A stretch of DNA of 41,605 nucleotides. It comes from a virus. A model generated the notes under the pieces. That model was not told where the DNA came from and searched no databases. It saw only the letters and a list, made by a program, of their open reading frames with translations. A program made the translations under genes and the position numbers. Below, piece after piece: positions 1 to 5,654 of this stretch (position 1 is the stretch's first letter; every line of letters begins with the position of its first letter). The stretch spans positions 1 to 41,605 of IMG/VR virus record IMGVR_UViG_3300025117_000132. One strand, written 5' to 3'.

Positions 1-46
1 CCCATCTCCTCTCCCCCGGCGCGCCCATCGGACCGGACCACAAACG

Positions 47-742
47 ATGAACGCCCAGCCCAAGCCCCAGCCCCAGCCCCACGATGAGCCCCAAGAACCC
101 ACGGCGACCGAGGGCGATGATTGGGACTTCCCGGCCACACCCGAGCCCCCAGAACAAAAAAAAATAGTCAACAAACACCGCACAGTAGCTGTAAAACTAA
201 CACAACGCCAAAAAAACTTCTGTGCTGAATATGTGAGCGATCCGCTCCGTAATGCTACGCAGGCATATCTCCGAGCCGGATATAGCCCAGTGGGCGCGGA
301 TAAGGTATCTTATCGATTGTTGGATAATGTTGGGGTACAAGCGGAAATTCGCCGATTAGAGGCGAAATTAACCATAAAATCGCCCGTTTCCGCCGAAGAA
401 GTGATCGAGGGGATCCGAAACACGATCGACCTGGCCGTGCAAGCCGGGATGCTCAGTGTCGCGGTCCGTGGCTGGGAACTGTTAGGCAAAACACACGGAA
501 TCTTCCGGGAAGTGACAGAGACTATAGACAAAACCGACACGGCCAAGCGGTTAACTCGGGCTCACAGTAGATTAGAGAAAATGAAGGGGCAACTGATAGG
601 TAATCAGTTGGCCACCGGCGATAAAGTATTGAATATTCAAGACTTACAAAAGCCGAATAGCCTTGATGCAGCAATAATGCAGCATGATGATCCCGATCAG
701 GATGAATCGCCCGAGCCCGAGCATGTAGAATCGCCGGGCTGA
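47..742 (+). CDS. terS: Terminase small subunit (Terminase_2-like)
   Basis: Probable DNA-recognition subunit of the packaging motor. After a Pro/Gln/Glu-rich tail of about 50 residues comes the typical Terminase_2 opening LTQRQKNFCAEYVSDP, then NATQAYLRAGY and a predicted helix-turn-helix with RLLDNVGVQAEIRRLE. The C-terminus is acidic (DDPDQDESPEPEHVE), as expected of a region that could contact the large subunit. At 231 aa it is somewhat longer than usual because of both tails. No clear ribosome binding site precedes ATG 47. If the genome is circular, the start overlaps the stop of the gene that runs off the right end, so translation would be coupled. The large subunit lies 3.4 kb downstream, separated by accessory genes, which is unusual but known in phages. 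The family call rests on motif recognition only. Confidence 0.85.
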   Translation: MNAQPKPQPQPHDEPQEPTATEGDDWDFPATPEPPEQKKIVNKHRTVAVKLTQRQKNFCAEYVSDPLRNATQAYLRAGYSPVGADKVSYRLLDNVGVQAEIRRLEAKLTIKSPVSAEEVIEGIRNTIDLAVQAGMLSVAVRGWELLGKTHGIFREVTETIDKTDTAKRLTRAHSRLEKMKGQLIGNQLATGDKVLNIQDLQKPNSLDAAIMQHDDPDQDESPEPEHVESPG

Positions 743-1067
743 TCCTCCCCTCCCTCCCCACCACCACACCTAGACATGTAAAGTTTCCTGGACCGGGGCC
801 CCAAACGCACCCCCCACCCCCCTTGAAGGTACCATACCCCAGGGGGCCTCAAGGCCGGGCGGCTCGCCTGGAGATATACATACCTCACCGTATCCGCGTC
901 CTCCTACTTTTCCGTCACTATCAACCTTTTATTACACTGCTTACTATAGGTGACGCTGCCATATTTTTTATTTTTTCTCTGTGCATACTAGGTACAAAAA
1001 ATGGACCTCATGTTGTGGGTTTACTTTCCGGTTGGTTTTGGTGTAAGTTTGGGTCTTTGGGCGTAGC

Positions 1068-1301
1068 ATGTGCGTCCCAGCTTTTCTCCCGGGCGGTCTG
1101 GTGCCTCTACACTGGCCGCCCCTTCCCTTTGTGGGTTCATATTGCGGGGTTATTGCTACTTTTCTTGAATACCCATTGAAGTACGACTTGAAGTACTACT
1201 TGAAGCATAACGCTATGGTAGTGAGTTTTTACACCTATCTGGTTTGCGTTTCTGTGCTTGGTTTACTGTCCGGGTTTGCGTTTCTGGTTGAGTTCAAGTA
1301 G
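1068..1301 (+). CDS. Doubtful small membrane protein
   Basis: A 77-codon ORF with a hydrophobic C-terminal segment (YTYLVCVSVLGLLSGFAFLV) and a three-fold LKY(D/Y)/LKHN repeat encoded by the 12-bp tandem repeats. No ribosome binding site precedes ATG 1068. It begins one base after the stop of a 21-codon hydrophobic ORF (1001-1066), so coupled translation is possible. An internal ATG at 1212 would give only the membrane segment. All three forward frames here give hydrophobic peptides because the DNA is T-rich, so the ORF may be a compositional artefact. I do not recognise it. Confidence 0.25.
   Translation: MCVPAFLPGGLVPLHWPPLPFVGSYCGVIATFLEYPLKYDLKYYLKHNAMVVSFYTYLVCVSVLGLLSGFAFLVEFK
1176..1211. 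repeat. Three imperfect 12-bp tandem repeats
   Basis: TTGAAGTACGAC (1176-1187), TTGAAGTACTAC (1188-1199) and TTGAAGCATAAC (1200-1211) lie head to tail. The period equals four codons, so they may simply encode the LKYD/LKYY/LKHN peptide of the doubtful ORF. They could also be iterons for a DNA-binding protein such as the small terminase encoded just upstream. The sequence does not decide between the two. Confidence 0.7.
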
Positions 1302-1341
1302 TATTTTTTGGTAGGTGTAACGGGTAGGAAGGTAACGAGCC

Positions 1342-1689
1342 ATGAGTACAACAAACGTGACGGGTAGCACCCCACAACCCGGAGCCGTCGAGTCAGTTAT
1401 CGATAAACACATCGGTAGGCTTGATGAATTAACTGGAAAGTTATTGCGTCTTACGCGGGATCATTTTGAACGGTTGTATGGTCCTGGCCAGCCAACCACA
1501 GCGGGTTCTAAAAAGGAAGAGGTGCCTTGCTGGAATGGTATTTATGGCGGCTGGGAGGAGCGGTTAGGCTATTCGCTTGGTAAATTAAAGCAAGCCATTG
1601 ACGAGTTTAATCGTGATGGAAGCGAAGCGCTGGTCGTGCCTGAACCCCCGCTTGGTTTCGGTCGCGCGCATGAAGGTAGCGTGCGGTAG
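1342..1689 (+). CDS. Hypothetical protein, helical, accessory block
   Basis: A 115-aa soluble protein that I do not recognise. Residues 1-20 are Ser/Thr/Pro-rich and probably disordered. Residues 20-45 (DKHIGRLDELTGKLLRLTRD) look like an amphipathic coiled-coil helix. A second helix (LGYSLGKLKQAIDEFNRDG) lies near residue 85. The start at 1342 follows TAGGAAGGTAACGAGCC, which contains a usable Shine-Dalgarno. The same TAGGAAGG string recurs before the next small genes, and here its TAG forms this gene's stop. No enzyme motif or membrane segment is visible. It is the first secure gene after the long gap and opens the accessory cluster. Confidence 0.6.
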   Translation: MSTTNVTGSTPQPGAVESVIDKHIGRLDELTGKLLRLTRDHFERLYGPGQPTTAGSKKEEVPCWNGIYGGWEERLGYSLGKLKQAIDEFNRDGSEALVVPEPPLGFGRAHEGSVR

Positions 1690-1697
1690 GAAGGTGA

Positions 1698-1799
1698 ATG
1701 AAGATGGAGACGGATAATGAGAGGGAAGATTCTGGTGTAAATAATGGATCGGATATCAAATCCTTTGTAAAAGAGGCGGTTGGCGCGACCGCGCTGTAG
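1698..1799 (+). CDS. Possible 33-aa acidic peptide
   Basis: A short ORF (starting MKMETDNERED) with a strong ribosome binding site (TAGGAAGGTGA, touching the ATG) nine bases after the previous gene. It is acidic at the N-terminus and ends in a short helix-like stretch (IKSFVKEAVGATAL). It stops with TAG inside the duplicated segment at 1787-1823. Its spacing within a chain of similarly spaced small ORFs supports translation, but it is too short to be sure. Confidence 0.4.
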   Translation: MKMETDNEREDSGVNNGSDIKSFVKEAVGATAL

Positions 1800-1823
1800 G
1801 AAAGCGAAGGTGGAGCGATGAAA
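1787..1823 (+). repeat. 37-bp repeat, copy 1 (copy 2 at 28338-28374)
   Basis: The stretch from GACCGCGCTGTAGG to GCGATGAAA matches 28338-28374 at 34 of 37 positions. Both copies encode RPRCRKAKV(E/G)R followed by a TGA stop in one frame. Both provide the ribosome binding site and ATG of the next small ORF, and both are followed by related small proteins (1913 and 28369). In this copy the RPRCRKAKVER frame has no upstream gene, so it looks like a remnant. Confidence 0.8.
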
Positions 1824-1916
1824 TCAGCGGACGACCGGTGGTTCCCAATGGTGGGAACCCTCATAAAACGATTAAAGCCCCGACTGTATTTAGCGGGCTT
1901 AGGAGGTGAATTATGA
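1818..1916 (+). CDS. Possible 32-aa peptide
   Basis: A short ORF (starting MKSADDRWFPMVG) whose ATG lies in the duplicated ribosome-binding segment. It ends in an ATGA overlap with the gene at 1913, which suggests translational coupling. Its middle is basic (IKRLKPRLYLAG). No known family is recognised. In the 28-kb copy of this module the same ATG starts the related protein directly, so this ORF may be an insertion or leader peptide. Confidence 0.4.
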   Translation: MKSADDRWFPMVGTLIKRLKPRLYLAGLGGEL

Positions 1917-2101
1917 CGAAAAAGCACGATGACAATCAAGAGGTAATCGCAACGCTCACGGTTCACAACTGGGATAAATTCACGAAGCGGGAACGCGAGC
2001 GTTTCTATTTATGGATGAGAAATCAAATTCTCACCCTATCGAACGATGAGAATTCATTCAGCAAACGCTATACGGCGCGGTTGTTTAGGAAGGTGAAGTG
2101 A
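1913..2101 (+). CDS. Small protein with a paralogue at 28369
   Basis: A 62-aa charged, probably helical protein of unknown function. It has a paralogue at 28369-28545. The shared pattern is IATL-x2-H, then a basic helix with a Trp (LWM / IWL), and RYTA-x-L near the C-terminus. A strong ribosome binding site (TTAGGAGGTGAATT) precedes ATG 1913. It overlaps the preceding 32-codon ORF by ATGA and the kinase-phosphatase gene by TGATG. The small size and basic, Trp-containing core would suit a nucleic-acid-binding or inhibitor-like protein, but no function can be assigned. Confidence 0.65.
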   Translation: MTKKHDDNQEVIATLTVHNWDKFTKRERERFYLWMRNQILTLSNDENSFSKRYTARLFRKVK

Positions 2102-2883
2102 TGAACAGGTTAATCTGCACGGTAGGGCTTCCACGTTCTGGAAAAACAACTTGGGCTAAAGAGCAGGGGTATCCGATTGTAAATCCTGATTAGATCCGAC
2201 TGGCGCTTCATGGCAGGGCATTTGAAGCGTTGGCTGAAAAGTTTGTATGGGCGATTGCCCAAGTGATGGTTCGTGCCTTGTTTTTGTCTGGTCACGATAC
2301 GGTAATCATTGACGCCACGAACAACACCAAGAAGCGGCGCGACGAGTGGCAATCAAGCGATTGGGAAACCTTATTCAAATGTTTTGATGCTCCTGATTAT
2401 AAATGTAAGGAACGTGCTGTTAAATCTGGACGAGAGGATTTAATTCCAGTAATCGAGCGTATGTGGGCGACCAGAGAGCCCTTGGAGGGAGGTGAAAGAC
2501 AGATTTCTCAGTGCCACGATGAGCGTGGCTGGATTGGTGTTGATCTAGATGGAACTTTGGCAGAATATAATGGATGGCAAGGACCAGATAATATTGGTGA
2601 CCCTGTTCCGCTGATGGTCGATCGCGTTAAAAAATGGATCGCAGATGGAAAGCGAGTCAAGATTTTTACAGCGCGGTGCTATTACGGCGCAGAGGCTTCT
2701 GAGACTATCAAGAAATGGCTTGTTGATAGAGCCAGTCTTCCTCGGCTAGAGGTTACTAACGTAAAAGACTTTAAAATGATTGAACTTTGGGATGATCGTT
2801 GCCGACAAGTCGAAAAGAACACGGGGATGGAGGCGGTGGCGATAGAGAATGTTTCACGTGAAACACCGGAGGGTTACAGATGA
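2101..2883 (+). pseudogene. T4 Pnkp-like polynucleotide kinase-phosphatase, split by in-frame TAG
   Basis: Reading from ATG 2101 gives a complete P-loop kinase start (GLPRSGKT, residues 9-16) that runs to VNPD and then meets TAG at 2191-2193 (codon 31). The same frame continues as IRLALHG and onward through VIIDATNNTKKRR to a HAD phosphatase domain. In T4 Pnkp-like enzymes the kinase and phosphatase heal RNA ends, for example after anticodon nucleases cut host tRNA. TAG is an ordinary stop in this window (genes ending at 1689, 10442, 12156 and 13471), so wholesale recoding is unlikely. The options are a nonsense mutation, a sequencing error (CAG to TAG is one transition) or local suppression. 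The start overlaps the preceding gene by TGATG. Confidence 0.75.
2230..2883 (+). CDS. HAD phosphatase-containing remainder of the split Pnkp-like gene
   Basis: This is the open portion after the internal TAG (TTG 2230, or ATG 2266 as a later restart). It lacks the P-loop but keeps the rest of the kinase lid region (DATNNTKKRRDEW) and a full HAD-type phosphatase. The nucleophile motif is DLDGTLAE (residues 105-112 of this frame). KIFTARC is a motif II-like segment, and VKDFKMIELWDDRC carries the acidic motif IV. If it restarts translation it could act as a stand-alone nucleotide or polynucleotide phosphatase, while kinase activity would be lost. No good ribosome binding site precedes 2230. It overlaps the following HslV-like gene by ATGA. 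Confidence 0.6.
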   Translation: MAEKFVWAIAQVMVRALFLSGHDTVIIDATNNTKKRRDEWQSSDWETLFKCFDAPDYKCKERAVKSGREDLIPVIERMWATREPLEGGERQISQCHDERGWIGVDLDGTLAEYNGWQGPDNIGDPVPLMVDRVKKWIADGKRVKIFTARCYYGAEASETIKKWLVDRASLPRLEVTNVKDFKMIELWDDRCRQVEKNTGMEAVAIENVSRETPEGYR

Positions 2884-3401
2884 CGACAATTATTGTTGAC
2901 CGTCGCTCAATGTGCATGGCCGGGGATACGCAGATCGACCTCTGCGATGTTCCGTATCATGGCAAAAAAGTTTTCAGGCTCCCCCATCAAGACGGTGAGA
3001 TGCTTATCGGATTTACTGGGAACCTCTACATCATCGACGAGGTATTGAAATGGTTTCGCGATGGGAAGAATCCGAATGATAAACCGAAGGAAGATTGCGG
3101 CGGCCAGTTTTTCGTCTTGCATTCAGATGGACAGATCGAGATATTCAGTAAAACGTGGCAGAGTTTTTTTATCGACTGTGACTACACGGCGATTGGCGGG
3201 GGAAGAGATTTTGCAATCGCGGCCCTCTATCTCGGAAAATCACCCAAGGAATCAATCGAAATTGCATCGGCGCTCGACATTCATACCGGAGGGCCGGTCC
3301 AGATCGAGTACCTCGGGAATCACGAACATCCGCAGCACCTATGGGGAGCCACGGATCTGGCATCTGGAGCGCGGGGAGATTCAGGAGCGGGAGTATCTTG
3401 A
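2880..3401 (+). CDS. HslV/proteasome-beta-like Ntn hydrolase
   Basis: The N-terminus MTTIIVDRRSMCMAGDTQ closely follows mature HslV (TTI...RR...AGDGQ), so removal of Met would expose Thr2 as the Ntn nucleophile. Asp16 and the Lys29/Lys30 pair before VFRL sit where HslV has its conserved Asp and Lys. The stretch EMLIGFTGNLYIIDEVLKWF matches the HslV GFAG...D segment, and AIGGGRDFAIAALYLGKSP matches the IGSG...ALAAA segment. No HslU-type ATPase is encoded here, so it would need a host partner, work alone, or have a different role. The last 25 residues look non-native, and a plausible tail continues in the +1 frame to 3456, so a frameshift near 3310-3350 is possible. Confidence 0.7.
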   Translation: MTTIIVDRRSMCMAGDTQIDLCDVPYHGKKVFRLPHQDGEMLIGFTGNLYIIDEVLKWFRDGKNPNDKPKEDCGGQFFVLHSDGQIEIFSKTWQSFFIDCDYTAIGGGRDFAIAALYLGKSPKESIEIASALDIHTGGPVQIEYLGNHEHPQHLWGATDLASGARGDSGAGVS

Positions 3402-3488
3402 GTTACTGAACGAGATCCAGGGGGATGATAAGCGTCCCGCTATTGACATCCTGTAATGGTATGATGCAGAATATCGCGTGAGGTACCG

Positions 3489-3698
3489 ATGATGAAGAAA
3501 CATGTCTCGAAACCCAGTCCTAAGAAACCAAGCCCCAAGAAGTCGAGTGTGAAATCCATGGTGTCTTCCATGCCTGTGAATGAATCCGTTTCGATACGGA
3601 AAATCAGTAACGGGTTCATCACCAGTGCCTGGAATTCAAAAACCAACAAGAGTGTCGAGAAGTTCACTCCCGATAATCCGTTAGGAGGTCGATCGTGA
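3489..3698 (+). CDS. Small basic hypothetical protein
   Basis: A 69-aa protein that I do not recognise. The N-terminal half is Lys/Ser/Pro-rich with a repeated KPSPKK motif and is probably disordered. The C-terminal half (SVSIRKISNGFITSAWNSKT) looks like a short beta-hairpin found in small phage proteins. Start is at ATG 3489 or the adjacent ATG 3492, after GTGAGGTACCG. It overlaps the next gene by GTGA, and the ribosome binding site for that gene (TAGGAGG, 3682-3688) lies inside its coding end. Confidence 0.6.
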   Translation: MMKKHVSKPSPKKPSPKKSSVKSMVSSMPVNESVSIRKISNGFITSAWNSKTNKSVEKFTPDNPLGGRS

Positions 3699-4021
3699 TA
3701 CACAATCAAAACGGTACGTTTACGGCATCTTGTGATGCCTGCGGCGTGGTAGGTCCCACGGTGGTGCGGCCCGAGTCCCGTGCGGCGTTCCTGGCGTCTC
3801 TGGACGCCAGCGCCTGGCTGTGCCAGTCAACGCGGGCGGGGGCCAAGAATGCGAGAGTTTTTGTGCTCTGTCCCGACTGCGAGGCGGATGTCAGGGAGAA
3901 GTTATGTCCCGCTCCCCCGGTTCCCACTCCAGTTCTGGTTCAGCCAGAGATTCCGGTTGCGGAACTCGATCATCTGGAGCAAGAGACGCTTCCCCGGATC
4001 AGAAAACATTCCGGTAAATAA
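3695..4021 (+). CDS. CxxC protein, probable zinc-binding
   Basis: A 108-aa protein that starts with GTG after a strong TAGGAGG site. Two CxxC pairs (SCDACGVVG near residue 12, LCPDCEAD near residue 65) could bind one zinc ion. Between them lies a helical region with ARAGAKNARVFVLC-like character. The C-terminus is Pro/Val-rich and then acidic/basic, probably disordered. This is the last gene before the terminase leader region. Its precise role is unknown. Small CxxC proteins of this kind are common in phage accessory blocks. Confidence 0.65.
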   Translation: MIHNQNGTFTASCDACGVVGPTVVRPESRAAFLASLDASAWLCQSTRAGAKNARVFVLCPDCEADVREKLCPAPPVPTPVLVQPEIPVAELDHLEQETLPRIRKHSGK

Positions 4022-4037
4022 TCACAGGACTTGACAG

Positions 4038-4094
4038 ATGGGTTTATTCAGTCAAGAATTGATTGCAAATCTGGATTTAAACGCGGTACTCTAA
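4038..4094 (+). CDS. Possible 18-aa leader peptide before terminase
   Basis: The ORF MGLFSQELIANLDLNAVL has an AGGA element 8-12 bases upstream and stops at TAA 4092-4094, just where the strong hairpin at 4091-4149 begins. Its position between two genes and immediately before a hairpin is what an attenuator or translation-coupled leader would look like. It is too short to be confident, and no codon bias points to a particular amino acid. Confidence 0.3.
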   Translation: MGLFSQELIANLDLNAVL

Positions 4095-4162
4095 GTCAGC
4101 CGGGGCCGCCTGGCATGAGTTAATGTGGGGGTCGGCCCCGGCACCTTAGAATCCTGAGGTGC
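4091..4162 (+). promoter_or_regulatory. Hairpin leader with RBS-sequestering alternative, before large terminase
   Basis: GCCGGGGCCG (4099-4108) pairs perfectly with CGGCCCCGGC (4133-4142). A further CTAAG (4091-4095) / CTTAG (4145-4149) extends the stem past a small internal loop. A second pairing, GCACCT (4141-4146) with AGGTGC (4157-4162), would cover the terminase ribosome binding site (TGAGGT, 4155-4160). The two structures compete for 4141-4149. No T-run follows, so this is not a standard terminator. The layout suggests translational control or RNA processing; this is inference. Confidence 0.6.
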
Positions 4163-4166
4163 AAAC

Positions 4167-5654
4167 GTGGGGAAAAAACGGGTTGAAGATAAGGATTCGC
4201 GCGAGCAAATCCACCAGGACGTAGAGCGGTTCCTGTACGATCCCCTGGGATACGTCATTTGGGCGTTTCAGTGGGGGGAGCCCGATACCCCGTTAGCCGA
4301 GTTTCCGGACGGTCCCGATATTTGGCAAACCGAGTTCCTGGATTACGTAGGCAGAACCTGTCTGGACGCCGAATCCGCGGTTCAGCTGGCGGTGAAATCC
4401 GGGCACGGTGTTGGGAAATCCACGATGGCGGCCTGGATGATTCTCTGGGCCATGTCTACCCGCCCGTATCTGCAAGGGGTTGTCACGGCTAATACCGGAC
4501 AACAATTACGAAGCAAGACCTGGTCGGCCCTGAATAAGTGGCACGATCTGGCAATGAATAGGCACTGGTTTAAGTGGACGCCCACGAAGTTCTATCACGT
4601 TCAGTATCCCGAGACCTGGAAGGTCGATGCCGTGACCTGGTCGCCGGAGAACTCGGATGCGTTTGCGGGTACGCACGAGAAATACGTTTTGATGCTTTTT
4701 GACGAGGCGTCTCAGATCCACGACAATATCTGGGAAGTGGCGCACGGTGCGCTCACGAGCCCGAAAGCGATCTGGATGGCGTTCGGGAACCCGACCCGGA
4801 ATACCGGGGGGTTTCACGAGTGTTTTGGGACCGGGAAACAGGCGCATCGCTGGAAACAATTCACGGTCGATGCCCGTAAATCCGCGGTTGCGGACCATAC
4901 CGTTCACGACCACTGGATCGAGGACTATGGTCTGGATTCAGATTTTGTGAAGGTCAGGGTTCTCGGTGAGTTTCCGGGTCAGGCCTCGGATCAGTTCCTA
5001 GCCACGGAATACGTGCAGGAATCATTCAAAAGACGGTACCGGGACGAACAGATCCAGCACATGCCGATCGTGCTGGGAGTCGATGTCGCGAGTTACGGGG
5101 GTGATGAATCGGTCGTGACGGTCAGGCAAGGCCTGGTGGTCCACGAACAGATCGCGGATCGCGGGCTCTCGACGCCCGAGACCTCGGATATGGTCGAGCG
5201 CGTGATACTCCGATACCGGCCTGACGGCATCTGCATCGACTGCGATGGCATCGGCACGGCGGTGGCGGATGAGCTCGCCAAACGCGGGCATGAAATCCAT
5301 CGCATCTACGGGATGGAGAAAGCCCGGAACCCGAAACTCTATTTCAATAAGCGCGCACAGATGTGGGGCGATTGCCGGGAATGCGTGCATCGCGCGCTCT
5401 CAATCCCTAATTACGACCCGGTTCTTGAATCGCAATTAACCCAACAACAGTACCATACCCGGCGGGGCTCGATTCAATTGATCTCGAAAGCGGATATGCG
5501 GGCGGCGGGCATGGATTCGCCGGACCGCGCCGATTCCCTGGTCTATACCTTCGCAATCAATCCCCAGAAACGCGACGCCGATGATTACGATGAGATCCAG
5601 GGCTCCCGCTATGCCGTGAGCCAGAACACAAGCGTCGGCCTCCTTGGAGCATGA
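4167..5654 (+). CDS. terL: Terminase large subunit (ATPase-nuclease)
   Basis: Packaging motor that docks on the portal, pumps DNA and cuts it. The ATPase domain carries Walker A SGHGVGKST (residues 78-86), a Walker B with acidic pair VLMLFDEAS (D179/E180) and a coupling-like AFGNPTRNTG segment. The C-terminal RNase H-like nuclease shows GVDVASYGGDES (near 306), IDCDGIGT (near 353) and a late DSPDRADS (near 452), which could supply the metal-binding acids. At 495 aa the length is normal. The start is GTG 4167, six bases after TGAGGT, placed inside a possible hairpin. It overlaps the portal gene by ATGA. Confidence 0.93.
   Translation: MGKKRVEDKDSREQIHQDVERFLYDPLGYVIWAFQWGEPDTPLAEFPDGPDIWQTEFLDYVGRTCLDAESAVQLAVKSGHGVGKSTMAAWMILWAMSTRPYLQGVVTANTGQQLRSKTWSALNKWHDLAMNRHWFKWTPTKFYHVQYPETWKVDAVTWSPENSDAFAGTHEKYVLMLFDEASQIHDNIWEVAHGALTSPKAIWMAFGNPTRNTGGFHECFGTGKQAHRWKQFTVDARKSAVADHTVHDHWIEDYGLDSDFVKVRVLGEFPGQASDQFLATEYVQESFKRRYRDEQIQHMPIVLGVDVASYGGDESVVTVRQGLVVHEQIADRGLSTPETSDMVERVILRYRPDGICIDCDGIGTAVADELAKRGHEIHRIYGMEKARNPKLYFNKRAQMWGDCRECVHRALSIPNYDPVLESQLTQQQYHTRRGSIQLISKADMRAAGMDSPDRADSLVYTFAINPQKRDADDYDEIQGSRYAVSQNTSVGLLGA

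Larger units (their letters stand above)
743..1341. other. Long gap without a confident gene; C-tracts then T-rich DNA
   Basis: About 600 bases separate the small terminase from the next secure gene. Bases 744-822 are pyrimidine- and C-rich, with C-runs at 745-760 and 810-822, so the complementary strand carries closely spaced G-runs that might form a quadruplex. A short self-complementary GGGGCCCC lies at 795-802. Bases 900-1000 are T-rich. A 21-codon hydrophobic ORF (1001-1066) is followed one base later by the ORF at 1068. Three imperfect 12-bp repeats lie at 1176-1211. No convincing promoter or terminator was found. The stretch could hold the packaging initiation site or badly degraded membrane-protein genes; this is inference. 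Confidence 0.5.

Noticed and set aside
929-952. Resemblance to a T7-type promoter (ending ACTATAGG)
   Set aside because: Aligned by hand it matches T7 at 14 of 19 positions, but it differs at key specificity bases. A match this good is expected about once by chance in a sequence of this size (rough estimate), and no phage RNA polymerase is encoded.
823-1179. 118-codon ORF in the gap after the small terminase
   Set aside because: No ribosome binding site, starts in C-rich repeat-like DNA, and competes with other hydrophobic frames in T-rich sequence. Kept only as part of the gap description.
2101-2883. Genome-wide TAG recoding as the reason for the internal stop
   Set aside because: TAG ends several secure genes (10442, 12156, 13471, 40288) in normal positions, so recoding of all TAG codons does not fit.
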